From assembly GCF_024612015.1 (NCBI RefSeq), contig NZ_CP102512.1, forward strand, positions 4,402,001 to 4,466,000: a stretch of DNA of 64,000 bases, given 5' to 3'. Source of the stretch: Streptomyces sp. CA-210063 (GTDB taxonomy: Bacteria > Actinomycetota > Actinomycetes > Streptomycetales > Streptomycetaceae). The notes below the pieces were generated by a model that was given only the letters and a program-made list of their open reading frames with translations, was not told the origin of the DNA and searched no databases. Made by a program: the position numbers and the translations under genes. Shown one piece after another: positions 34,319 through 42,505 of the stretch (position 1 is the stretch's first letter; each line of letters starts with the position of its first letter).

Positions 34319-34351
34319 AAGGCCAGGCCACCAACCGCGTGACCTGGCCTT
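34319..34351. terminator. bidirectional terminator between GntR and wall-enzyme operon
   Basis: AAGGCCAGG (34319-34327) pairs with CCTGGCCTT (34343-34351) around a 15-nt loop. It lies between convergent stops at 34298 and 34377. Confidence 0.6.
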
Positions 34352-34376
34352 CAGCCGGAATCGGGGAACTACGGGA

Positions 34377-35360
34377 TCAGTAGTACGTGATGTCCCAGTG
34401 GTTCGCCCAGTTCTCGTCGGCGTAGTCGATGACCGTCTTGCCGCCGGAGGTCACCCGCCACACCCAGGCACCGTCACCGCGCTTGTGGTGCTTCTTGGAG
34501 TGCTTCTGGATGTAGGTGGTGACGCACGCGGTGCGGCTGACGTCGACCTTGTAGCCGTTCCAGTGGCTGTAGGTGCCGCCGGCGTGGCCGACCTCCGTAC
34601 CGCCGGTGATGACGACCTTGCAGCCGCTGTTCTTCTTCAGGGCGATCACACCGTCGATCGTGCCGACCCGGATGTCCTGGAGGCTCGTGCAGTTCTTGCG
34701 GTTGCGGTCGGTGCAGTTGCCGGAGGAGGTGCGGGTGATGCCCGCGGCCTTCAGCCGGGCCGCGGCCTGGGCGTCGCTGAGCTTGCCGCCGCCCGGGTTG
34801 CCGCCTCCGCCGCCTCCGCCGTTCACCAGCCGGGCCCAGGTGTTGGGGCCCACGACACCGTCCGCCGCCAGCCCCTTCGCCTTCTGGAACGCCCTGACCT
34901 TCTCCGCCGTCGCCGGACCGAACGCGCCGTCGGCCGACACCGCGAAGCCGTTGTCGGAGAGCTGGCGCTGCGCCGCCTTCACGGCAGGCCCCTTGGCGCC
35001 CTGCTTCACCGTCATGACGAGCTTCGACCAGGTGTTGGGACCGACCACACCGTCCGCGGCCAGCCCCCTCGACTTCTGGAACTGCTTCACCTTCGCGGCC
35101 GTACCCGACCCGAAGATCCCGTCCGCCCCGGTGGCGTACCCCCGGGCCGTCAGCAGGAGCTGAACGGTCTCTACATCCACGCCCCGCTGACCGGACTTCA
35201 CCACCGGCCACGACGCCTGAGCCACCACACGGGCCGACTGGGACACCGGCTCAGCCGTCGCGGCCGGAGCGGTCGCCGTGACACCGGCCGCCAGGGCCGT
35301 GGCGAGGAGGGCGGTGGAGACGAGGTGACGCCGCTTCGACTTCTGTGTTGCGGTGAACAT
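34377..35360 (-). CDS. secreted PG-binding protein with M15-like peptidase domain
   Basis: A 327-residue exported protein. A signal peptide (about 1-36) is followed by two PG_binding_1 repeats (about 55-190: GQRGVDVETVQLLLTARGYA, GIFGSGTAAKVKQFQKSRGL; KAAQRQLSDNGFAVSADGAF), a poly-Gly linker and a C-terminal domain of about 125 residues. The latter has GTEVGHAGGTYSHWNGYKVD and ends NWANHWDITYY; the His and Asp arrangement resembles M15-type D,D-peptidases, so murein peptide cleavage is likely. It is the last of three minus-strand wall-enzyme genes and shares ~460 bp of near-identical DNA with the next. Confidence 0.82.
   Translation of the reverse strand: MFTATQKSKRRHLVSTALLATALAAGVTATAPAATAEPVSQSARVVAQASWPVVKSGQRGVDVETVQLLLTARGYATGADGIFGSGTAAKVKQFQKSRGLAADGVVGPNTWSKLVMTVKQGAKGPAVKAAQRQLSDNGFAVSADGAFGPATAEKVRAFQKAKGLAADGVVGPNTWARLVNGGGGGGGNPGGGKLSDAQAAARLKAAGITRTSSGNCTDRNRKNCTSLQDIRVGTIDGVIALKKNSGCKVVITGGTEVGHAGGTYSHWNGYKVDVSRTACVTTYIQKHSKKHHKRGDGAWVWRVTSGGKTVIDYADENWANHWDITYY
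34798..35260. repeat. PG-binding module direct repeat, copy A
   Basis: The stretch encoding the linker, both PG_binding repeats and part of the signal region is nearly identical in DNA to 35854-36316 (offset 1056 bp). Differences are scattered single bases, implying recent duplication or gene conversion. Confidence 0.85.
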
Positions 35361-35387
35361 GATGTGCGTTCCTTTCCTGTCAGCGGG

Positions 35388-36422
35388 TCAGCTGATGACC
35401 TGAAGGGACTTCGGCCAACCCACCTTGTCGAGCACGTTGAACAGGTGCTGGATCTCAGTGGGCCGGATCTTGATGCAGCCCAAGGATTCGAAGTCGACCG
35501 GGTTGCTGTCGGTCCACCGCTCGCGCTCGATGCTGCCCTGGGTGCCGTTGATGGTCATCTCGCTGTGGACGAACAGCTCGGTGCGTTCCGTACCGTTGGC
35601 GCACTTCATGTTCTCCAGCTCGATCGCGTACCCCCTGATCACCTTGCCGGGGTGACGCTTGGTGTGCCCCTTGATGTCGTAAGTGCCGTTGGGCAGCCAG
35701 CCCCGGCTCTTGGCACATTCGTCCTTGTTGTTGTCCCTGCCGGATCCCGCGCGGTAGCTGGCGATCGTCTTGCCGCCGCGGACCACGGAGAGCCGTGAAT
35801 TCGTCTGGTCCGACTGGTTCTTGTCGAACACCAGCTGGACGGCACCGCCGGGGTTGCCGCCTCCGCCGCCACCGCCGTTCACCAGCCGGGCCCAGGTGTT
35901 GGGACCCACGACACCGTCCGCCGCCAGCCCCTTCGCCTTCTGGAACGCCCTGACCTTCTCCGCCGTCGCCGGACCGAACGCGCCGTCGGCCGACACCGCG
36001 AAGCCGTTGTCGGAGAGCTGGCGCTGCGCCGCCTTCACCGCCGGGCTCTTGACGCCCGACTTCACCGTCATGACCAGCTTCGACCAGGTGTTGGGGCCCA
36101 CCACACCGTCAGCCGCCAGCCCCCTCGACTTCTGGAACTGCTTCACCTTCGCGGCCGTACCCGACCCGAAGATCCCGTCCGCCCCGGTGGGGTAACCCCG
36201 GGCCGTCAGCAGCAACTGAACGGTCTCCACGTCGACACCCCGCTGACCGGACTTCACGATCGGCCACGACGCCTGAGCCACCACACCGGCCGACTGGGAC
36301 ACCGGCTCAGCGGTGGCCGCCCCGGCCGGAGCCGTCGCCGTGACACCGGCCAGGAGGGCGGCGGCGACGAGGGTGACGGAGGCCAGGTGACGCCGGTTCT
36401 GCTTCTGTGTTGCGGTACGCAT
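35388..36422 (-). CDS. secreted PG-binding L,D-transpeptidase-like protein
   Basis: A 344-residue exported protein. Signal peptide (about 1-38, ending AGAATAEP) and two PG_binding_1 repeats nearly identical to those of the neighbouring gene, then a C-terminal YkuD-like domain (about 200-344). The catalytic pattern is LFVHSEM... followed by SLGCIKI, giving the His and Cys of L,D-transpeptidases, which form 3-3 crosslinks or attach proteins to murein. ATG 36422 is preceded by GAAGGGG. It lies between the lysozyme-like gene (62-bp gap) and the M15-like gene (27-bp gap), apparently one operon. Confidence 0.86.
   Translation of the reverse strand: MRTATQKQNRRHLASVTLVAAALLAGVTATAPAGAATAEPVSQSAGVVAQASWPIVKSGQRGVDVETVQLLLTARGYPTGADGIFGSGTAAKVKQFQKSRGLAADGVVGPNTWSKLVMTVKSGVKSPAVKAAQRQLSDNGFAVSADGAFGPATAEKVRAFQKAKGLAADGVVGPNTWARLVNGGGGGGGNPGGAVQLVFDKNQSDQTNSRLSVVRGGKTIASYRAGSGRDNNKDECAKSRGWLPNGTYDIKGHTKRHPGKVIRGYAIELENMKCANGTERTELFVHSEMTINGTQGSIERERWTDSNPVDFESLGCIKIRPTEIQHLFNVLDKVGWPKSLQVIS
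35854..36316. repeat. PG-binding module direct repeat, copy B
   Basis: Second copy of the 34798-35260 segment, inside the L,D-transpeptidase gene. The catalytic domains beyond the repeats are unrelated, so the shared part is a mobile binding module. Confidence 0.85.
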
Positions 36423-36484
36423 GAGGATGATCCCCTTCGTTGTTTTCGTTGTTGTGGAACCGCGTCCCGGTGGGACGGCGGTGG

Positions 36485-37729
36485 TCAGTGGTGGGAGACG
36501 AGGGCGGCCCAGGTGTGGGGCCCCGCGATGCCGTCGGCCGTGAGGCGGGCGGTCTTCTGGAACGCCTTGAGCTTCGCGGCGGTGTCCGGGCCGTGGACGC
36601 CGTCGGCGGTGACGGGGTGGCCGTTGTCGGTGAGCTGCCGCTGAAGCGCCTTCACGGCAGGCCCCTTGGCGCCCGGCTTCACCGTGACGATGAGTTCGTC
36701 CCAGGTGTGGGGGCCGACGACACCGTCCGCGGTGAGCCCCTCGGCCCGCTGGAAGGCCTTGACGTTGGCGGCCGTACCCGACCCGAAGACGCCGTCGGCC
36801 GAGGTGGTGTAGCCCCGCTCGGTCAGCAGGAGCTGAACGGTCGCCACGTCGACGCCCCGCTGGCCGGACTTCACGACCGGCCAGGACGCGGGCGGCTGCG
36901 GCATCGGGGTGCCGCCCAGGTTGGCCATGGCGCGCAGCTGGGCGAGGGTGCCCCGGAAGACGTTGCGGTCGCCGGTGCCGACAGTGCCGTTCTTGCCCGG
37001 CAGGCCCGGGATCGCCTCCGACTCGGTGTACTGCCAGAAGGACCAGGCACCCGCCCCCGGCACGGGCTGCGGCTCGTTCGCCCCGCTGCCGTAGCGGGCG
37101 AGCCACAGCGGATAGCCCTTGAAGACCTCTCCCTTGCCGCCCATGCACTCCCGCACGAACGAGGCTCGTGTGTAGACGACGGGCGTCACCCCGAACGCCG
37201 ACTTCACCCGCTTCAGGAAGACCCCGAGCTGGTCGGAGCGCAGTGCCTCGGGGCACACCTCCTTCTTGTCCACCCACACCTTCTCGACGTCCAGGACGGG
37301 CGGCAGCTCCCCGGCTCTGGTCCCGGTGTATCCGGTGGCGCGTGCGGTACGGATGAAGTGATCCGCCTGCGCGGCACCGTCCTTCGTGCTCTTCGGGTCG
37401 AAGAAGTGGTACGGCGCCCGCAGCAGCGAGGTGGCGGAGGCGGCCTTGAAGTCCCGCGCGAACCACGGGTCCTTGTTGGTGGTGCCCTGAGTCGCCTTGA
37501 GGAAGGCGAAGTGGTTGTTCCGGGCGACACGTTTCCAGTCGATGTCCCGGCCCGTCGCGTCGTGGTTGTGATGGCTGGTGTCGACGCCCTTCACCGCGTA
37601 CGAACCCGGGGGCGCCGCGGCGCTGCCGGGGGCGCCGGCCAGCAGCGCGGCGCAGGTGAGGGAGGCGGTCGCGGCAGCCGCCGCCATACGGCGCGGGCCA
37701 CCGGCACGGCGGAGTGCGTACGTGGGCAC
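36485..37729 (-). CDS. secreted GH25 muramidase with PG-binding repeats
   Basis: A 414-residue exported lysozyme of family GH25 (Chalaropsis type), which hydrolyses the MurNAc-GlcNAc bond. Signal peptide about 1-38; catalytic domain about 45-265 with VKGVDTSHHNHDATGRDIDW, FAFLKATQGTTNKDPWFARD, PPVLDVEK and WSFWQYTESEAIPG. The acidic pair at the barrel end is present (VLDVE). Two PG_binding_1 repeats follow, related to but less similar than those of the two downstream genes. It is the first gene of the wall-enzyme operon. Confidence 0.93.
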   Translation of the reverse strand: MPTYALRRAGGPRRMAAAAATASLTCAALLAGAPGSAAAPPGSYAVKGVDTSHHNHDATGRDIDWKRVARNNHFAFLKATQGTTNKDPWFARDFKAASATSLLRAPYHFFDPKSTKDGAAQADHFIRTARATGYTGTRAGELPPVLDVEKVWVDKKEVCPEALRSDQLGVFLKRVKSAFGVTPVVYTRASFVRECMGGKGEVFKGYPLWLARYGSGANEPQPVPGAGAWSFWQYTESEAIPGLPGKNGTVGTGDRNVFRGTLAQLRAMANLGGTPMPQPPASWPVVKSGQRGVDVATVQLLLTERGYTTSADGVFGSGTAANVKAFQRAEGLTADGVVGPHTWDELIVTVKPGAKGPAVKALQRQLTDNGHPVTADGVHGPDTAAKLKAFQKTARLTADGIAGPHTWAALVSHH

Positions 37730-37929
37730 AGCGGATCTCCTTCGGACAGGTCGAAACGGCGTGCGGAAAGAGGAGGTCGCACGACCAGGTGGAGGGATGG
37801 CTCAACCATGCCCCGGCATTTCCGACCGGCTCTACACTTCCGAGCAGTCAGCTGATTCATGCACGCATCACACCCTATGCACGCCTCTGAGCTGCGACGA
37901 TGCATGGGGTCACAGGGGGAATGCATCAA

Positions 37930-38787
37930 ATGGGCGCTCCGCGGGACGCACACGAGAACGCAGCCGGCCTCGAACTCGCGCGGTTACTGAGGAGTTGGTG
38001 GGAGGAGGACCCGGGAAACATCACCCAGCAGGCACTGGCCCGGCGGCTCACCGAACGGGACGTCAGGATCAGCCAGGAGATGCTGTCCCGCTATCTCCAC
38101 CGGACCACGCCGAGGCTCGCCCGCCCTGATGTCATCCGGACGATGCACGAGTTACTCGGCCGGGCCCCCGAGGAACTCACCAAGGCCCTGGCCCTCCACG
38201 CGGCCGCGAGGACCGGCGAGAGTCCGGTGCCCGGTCCCCGCTCGGTTCACACCCCCACCGTACGGACGAAGCGGTGGCCGTGGATCGCCGTCGCCGCACT
38301 CACCGCCGCCGTGGCCGCCGGCCTCACCGCCGCGTGGACACTCGGAAGCGAGGAGGATCCCGGCAGCGGCGAACAGCCCACGGCCTCCGCCCTCTCCTCC
38401 AGCCCCTCCCCTTCCCCATCTCGCGCCTTGACGAAGTGCCGGGGCGAGTCCTGCTACGGCATCGACCCCCAGCACTCCACCTGCCGGGAGGACGCCGCCA
38501 CGTACTACAGGGGCGGCACGGAGGGCATGGTCGTCGAGCTTCGGTTCAGCCCGGCCTGCCAGGCCGCCTGGGCGAAGATGAGCGGCACCTCGCAGGGCGA
38601 CGTGGTCAGGGTCAAGAACAAGAAGGGGGACACCCGGCACTACACCCAGCAGTGGGGCTACGACGCCCACACGACCATGGTCGAAGCCCTCAACCCCGAC
38701 GGCGTCCAGGCCTGTGCCGTCCTCACCGGCGGCACCGTCTGCGCCACGACGCCCGCCGACCTCGGCGCCACCCGAAGCCCCGGCTGA
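37930..38787 (+). CDS. membrane-anchored HTH protein with DUF2690
   Basis: About 285 residues. An XRE-like HTH (about 10-75: TQQALARRLTERDVRISQEM, LSRYLHRTTPRL) is followed by a helix RWPWIAVAALTAAVAAGLTA (membrane), a Ser/Pro linker and an extracellular DUF2690 domain with KCRGESCYGIDPQHSTCRED and its paired cysteines. ATG 37930 has AGGGGG 10 bp upstream; ATG 37900 is an alternative. Two TTA codons (37984-37986 and 38152-38154) make translation likely bldA-dependent. It looks like a one-component membrane transcription factor. Upstream TGCAC/TGCAT motifs recall those at 2493. Confidence 0.82.
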   Translation: MGAPRDAHENAAGLELARLLRSWWEEDPGNITQQALARRLTERDVRISQEMLSRYLHRTTPRLARPDVIRTMHELLGRAPEELTKALALHAAARTGESPVPGPRSVHTPTVRTKRWPWIAVAALTAAVAAGLTAAWTLGSEEDPGSGEQPTASALSSSPSPSPSRALTKCRGESCYGIDPQHSTCREDAATYYRGGTEGMVVELRFSPACQAAWAKMSGTSQGDVVRVKNKKGDTRHYTQQWGYDAHTTMVEALNPDGVQACAVLTGGTVCATTPADLGATRSPG

Positions 38788-38821
38788 GACCGCCCCGGGC
38801 AGGTGAGGGCGCGCGAACGGT

Positions 38822-39748
38822 TCAGGGCGACGGGGAGCCACCGTCCGGCGGCTGGGCGTCCATCAAGGCGCGCCAGGTCGCCGCGTCGGCCTCGCCGGTC
38901 ACCGGCAACCCGTGGTCTTCCTGGAAGGCGGAGAGGTTCGCCACTGTCGCTCTGGTGAACCTGCCGGTGACGTCCGTGGGCCGCCCGGCGCGGTCGAGCA
39001 GTTCCTGGATCGCCTTGACCGCGTCACCGTCGACACGGGTGTCGACCCGTACCAGCACCGGCCAGGTCCTCTCGCCGACCTTGCCGTCGGAGGTCAGGCC
39101 GTGCTCGCTCTGGAACGCCTTGACGGCGGCCTTGGTCTTCGGCCCGAATATCCCGTCGACGTCCACTTCGTGGTCCTGAGCGACAAGCAAGTGCTGCACG
39201 GTCCGGGCCCTCCAGCCCCGGGCACCCTCCTGGACCAGCTGCCAATCCACCGCGGGGACCGGCGTCGACGTTCCCGTGGGCGACGGTTCGACCGGATCGG
39301 GGCGCGAAGCCGCCCACCACACACCCGAGCCCACGAGAAGAACCACGGACGCCACCGCGACGACCCGCCACACGGTAGCCCGCCGGAACCAGGCGACGAG
39401 ACGAGCGAGCAGGCCCTTTTCGGGGTCCGGGGCGCCCCCGGGGACAGATGCGCTCTTCAACGCGGCCTGCAGCTCTCGGGCCCGCTCCAGCTCCTCGCCC
39501 GGCGCCTCCAAGTGCCTGTGCAGCAGCTCGATCACCGGTACGGGCGCATGGGGGCGACGATGGGGATTCAGATACCGGGACAGGGTGGCCTGGGCGACCC
39601 CCACCTTCCGCGCCAGCGCCACCTGGGGCGGTTTCCCGGCCTGCTCCCACCACCGCCTGAGCATCTGCGCGAGAGCCACCTCCGGCGGCTGCTCCCCCGG
39701 CTCCCCCGGCCCGCCCCGCTCGCCCCGCTCGCCCTGCGATCCGCTCAC
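38822..39748 (-). CDS. membrane-anchored HTH protein with PG-binding sensor
   Basis: About 308 residues. An HTH (about 20-80: LAQMLRRWWEQAGKPPQVAL, ARKVGVAQATLSRYLN) is followed by a membrane helix (VWRVVAVASVVLLVGSGVWW) and two extracellular PG_binding_1 repeats (RTVQHLLVAQDHEVDVDGIF, AFQEDHGLPVTGEADA). The layout implies a membrane-bound regulator that binds peptidoglycan outside and DNA inside. GTG 39748 is a likely start; longer forms to 39850 are possible. It is convergent with the DUF2690 regulator and close to the wall-enzyme operon. Confidence 0.82.
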   Translation of the reverse strand: MSGSQGERGERGGPGEPGEQPPEVALAQMLRRWWEQAGKPPQVALARKVGVAQATLSRYLNPHRRPHAPVPVIELLHRHLEAPGEELERARELQAALKSASVPGGAPDPEKGLLARLVAWFRRATVWRVVAVASVVLLVGSGVWWAASRPDPVEPSPTGTSTPVPAVDWQLVQEGARGWRARTVQHLLVAQDHEVDVDGIFGPKTKAAVKAFQSEHGLTSDGKVGERTWPVLVRVDTRVDGDAVKAIQELLDRAGRPTDVTGRFTRATVANLSAFQEDHGLPVTGEADAATWRALMDAQPPDGGSPSP

Positions 39749-39905
39749 TGTCCCGTGCCCTGATCCATCCCGCGCGCAATCGCCGTCGACCACATCAACT
39801 CGCTTGCGCACAATGCTAGTTGGCCCCAGGGATCTTCGTACGCAACGCACTCACAGCTACCAAGGATCCCCGTAACCCCCACTCCCCCCTCACGGAGCGA
39901 ACCCC

Positions 39906-41159
39906 TCACCCCGTACTGCACACCGTCTGCGGTGCCGTATCCCTGGGCGGTTGCGCGTCCTGCACCTTCTGTACGTCGGTGAGGAGTCCCGGCAGGTCGA
40001 GGTCCTCCCCGGCGGCGGCCCTCGCGATGGTCAGCAGGACGGCCTCGTAGAAGGCGTCGCGTACGGCGGGGGCCATGACGTCGGAGGCGTCGAGGCAGCG
40101 GGGGCCCGTGCCGGTGAGCCGTTCGGCGATCTCGCGCTCGGCCGCGCCGCCCTGTGGCCGCACCCGGCGATTCGCCGAGAAGACGTCCGCGGAGTCGGCC
40201 CACTTCTGCTGGCCCTCCCGGGAGGCCAGCCGTTCGATCAGGTCACGGGCCTGCGGGCGGTCGCTGAACAGCGCGGCGAAGTCGCCGGTCACCTCGTGGG
40301 CCCGGACCCGGTAGGGGCCGCCGGGCAGCAGGGGGGCGGAGTCCATCAGGTCCGCCCGCTGCCGCTCGTCCCGGTAGAAGGAGCGGGCGAAGGAGCCCTG
40401 GTGCTCCAGGGCACACCCGTCCGGGCCGTCGAACAGCAGCCCGTACGCGTCGGGGTCACCGCGGTGATCGGTGAGCAGGGCGCGCCCGGCCGCCTCCTTG
40501 TCCTGCCGGAGCAGACCGGCCCATGCCTCCCACGCGGTGCGCACCGGCGCCCCGGTCCACGTGACCTCGCCCGCGCCCAGCGCCCACTTCCCGTAGGTGT
40601 CGGGGCCCTCGCGTTGCAGTACGAGGTCCTCGATCCAGTCGCTGCCCGGCCAGCCGGAGGCGCCGTCGTCCCCCATGCCGATACACCAACTCCTCAGCTT
40701 CGCTGGTGAGTTCGCGGGCCTGTCGCCCTCGCGGTACCAGACGATGCTCTTCAGGTCCGCCTTGACCGGGACCCAGTACGTGTCGTGCGAGGGCGTGCTC
40801 TGCGACTTCCAGGGGGAGCCGTACTCCTCCTCCGCGTAGAGGCCGTCCAGGGATTTGAGGCGCTTCTGGGCGGCGTACTCGGCGAGTTCACCGACGCCCG
40901 GCATGATCGCGATGTCCGGGGGCTCCCCCGACTGCACCTTGGACAGCAGCACCTCGCGCTGGGCGGCGGTGCCCTGGTACTCGAAGGGGATGCCGAAGCC
41001 CCGCAGCACGTTCTCGAACTGCTCGCCCTGGTCGTCGGTCCACGGCCCGAGGATGGTCACCGGCTCGTCGTCCCGCTGCGTCCAGACCGCCACCAGGCCG
41101 CCGGCGGAGACCATCAGCAGCGCCACGAGCAGCACCAGCATCTTGAACCGGCGGGTCAC
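39906..41159 (-). CDS. GlnH-like solute-binding protein, membrane-anchored
   Basis: A 417-residue protein with an N-terminal anchor (MLVLLVALLMVSAGGLVAVW) and an extracytoplasmic periplasmic-binding fold: PVTILGPWTDDQGEQFENVL, PPDIAIMPGVGELAEYAAQK, YWVPVKADLKSIVWYREGD, then GFARSFYRDE-type elements and two late cysteines. The gene starts GTG 41159, overlapping the GlnX-like stop as GTGA. In Corynebacteriales, GlnH binds Asp/Glu/Gln and signals via GlnX to the PknG kinase (established). A PknG-like kinase is two genes upstream, so the same pathway is inferred. The family resembles sugar-binding proteins, so the ligand needs testing. Confidence 0.78.
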   Translation of the reverse strand: MTRRFKMLVLLVALLMVSAGGLVAVWTQRDDEPVTILGPWTDDQGEQFENVLRGFGIPFEYQGTAAQREVLLSKVQSGEPPDIAIMPGVGELAEYAAQKRLKSLDGLYAEEEYGSPWKSQSTPSHDTYWVPVKADLKSIVWYREGDRPANSPAKLRSWCIGMGDDGASGWPGSDWIEDLVLQREGPDTYGKWALGAGEVTWTGAPVRTAWEAWAGLLRQDKEAAGRALLTDHRGDPDAYGLLFDGPDGCALEHQGSFARSFYRDERQRADLMDSAPLLPGGPYRVRAHEVTGDFAALFSDRPQARDLIERLASREGQQKWADSADVFSANRRVRPQGGAAEREIAERLTGTGPRCLDASDVMAPAVRDAFYEAVLLTIARAAAGEDLDLPGLLTDVQKVQDAQPPRDTAPQTVCSTG

Positions 41160-42178
41160 CGTCGCCTCCAGTAGTCGCTGTCGAGCCGGAGACCGAGCCC
41201 CACCGCGGGCAGGACGGCGAGCAGCAGGCCGCCGATCAGGGTGCCCTGGTACACCCGGTCGGTCCAGGTGTCGTCGGCCAGGACCCGCCGGACGTCCTCG
41301 GACTTCTCCGTGACGGTCTGCTGGGCCACGGCCAGTTCCGGGCCGCAGCAGCGTTTCCGGGAGACCTCGGTGATCTGCCGCAGGTCCCCGGCCACGCGGT
41401 CGAGGTCGTCCTGCGCGGATTCCATCGTCAGCGGCGGGACGACCGCGAGCAGCGCGGTGAGGGCGAGGGCCGCGAGCAGATACGGGTTCCAGTCGCGGCC
41501 GCAGCGGTCGCGCAGCACGGACAGCGCGGAGAGCAGGGTCAGTGCCAGGGCCGCCAGGGCGAGTTCGGCGAGCCACCAGCCGCCGCGCTGCAACCGCCCC
41601 TCGGTGGCGGTGGCCTCGGCGTGCTTCATCTGGACCCGCTGCATGTCGTCCAGGCGGGGTACGAGTCCCACGCCCGGGCGGATGAGCAGCGAGCGCGCCT
41701 CGGCCAGTTTCTGGTCGCGCATGAGCGGCTGGTCCCGGTACATGGCCGTACCGAGGTTGAGGGAGTTGCTGTAGGTGGCGAGCAGCCCGTTGACGGTGCC
41801 GAGGTCCTGGTCCGTCCGTTCCGCGATCCTGGACAGTCCCTGGTCGGCGGCGGAGAGCTGGGCCCGGTAGGTCTCGCCCGAGCCCGCGACGTCGACGAGT
41901 TCCAGCTCCCCCAGGACCCGGGCCTCCCGGTCGGCGCGCAGCACCGCGAGCCGGGTGGCGGCCAGGCCCTGCACCGCCGGCGCCTCCCGCGACGCGAGGT
42001 CCTCGGCACCGACCTGGATCTGACGGCAGGAGAGGAACAGGGTGCCCGCCGCCACGAGCGCGCACACCGTCAGGACCAGCAGATGCGCCTCCAGCAGCCG
42101 GCGGGTCCGCCAGGGGCTCAGGCGCTTGCGCCAGAAGGCGCCCGGGGAGTATCGGGAGGCGGCGCGTCCGGTCGTCAC
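41156..42178 (-). CDS. GlnX-like four-helix membrane protein
   Basis: A 340-residue inner-membrane protein. Helix 1 is LLVLTVCALVAAGTLFLSC; a ~150-residue helical extracytoplasmic loop follows (ETYRAQLSAADQGLSRIAER). Helices 2 and 3 are WWLAELALAALALTLLSALS and YLLAALALTALLAVVPPL; a second outer loop leads to helix 4 (GTLIGGLLLAVLPAVGLGL). This 4-helix, two-loop topology is that of GlnX, the transducer between GlnH and PknG. Coupled by GTGA overlap to the GlnH-like gene. GTG 42178 starts it, about 10 bp from the left end of an IS relic. Confidence 0.75.
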   Translation of the reverse strand: MTTGRAASRYSPGAFWRKRLSPWRTRRLLEAHLLVLTVCALVAAGTLFLSCRQIQVGAEDLASREAPAVQGLAATRLAVLRADREARVLGELELVDVAGSGETYRAQLSAADQGLSRIAERTDQDLGTVNGLLATYSNSLNLGTAMYRDQPLMRDQKLAEARSLLIRPGVGLVPRLDDMQRVQMKHAEATATEGRLQRGGWWLAELALAALALTLLSALSVLRDRCGRDWNPYLLAALALTALLAVVPPLTMESAQDDLDRVAGDLRQITEVSRKRCCGPELAVAQQTVTEKSEDVRRVLADDTWTDRVYQGTLIGGLLLAVLPAVGLGLRLDSDYWRRR

Positions 42179-42186
42179 CGGGTTCC

Positions 42187-42505
42187 TCCGAGGATGCCTC
42201 GGCCTTCAGGCCGGGGAGGAATCGGGCTCCTGCGGAGCAGGGCATGAAGCGGGACTTCGCCTCCAGAGCGAAACACCGTCCACCTGACCGGGACCGGGCA
42301 AATTGTACGTCGTGCGTTGCGAGAACCAAGCGCGTACACCGTGTTGATCGAGAGCCAAGACAGCACATGCACCTCCCAGCTTTGCCGTATCAGACCGGGC
42401 TGGTTTCAACCCGGCTGGTGTTGATCGTGGAAGACCGGTCGGGTCGCTGACCCGCAGGCAGCGTGAGCCAGAAATCCCTCTGCTTCAGCCGGGGGAGGAT
42501 TCAAA
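42187..42505. mobile_element. IS200/IS605-like relic without transposase
   Basis: Two hairpins typical of IS200/IS605 ends lie 280 bp apart in the same orientation: CCTCGGCC-TTCA-GGCCGGGG followed by AGGAATC (42197-42222), and CCCTCTGC-TTCA-GCCGGGGG followed by AGGATTCAA (42476-42504). No tnpA or tnpB frame survives between them. The right end TTCAA contains the TGA stop of the VWA gene. The hairpin also matches the scaffold region of TnpB guide (omega) RNAs, so a transcribed relic is possible. It splits an otherwise tight operon. Confidence 0.6.

Noticed and set aside
37861..37930. Repeated TGCAT/TGCAC motifs as part of the same operator family as 2493
   Set aside because: Spacing and flanks differ; kept only as a remark, not as a feature.
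42244..42450. Short frames in the IS-like relic as a transposase fragment
   Set aside because: No TnpA HUH or TnpB zinc-finger/RuvC motifs are present in either frame.
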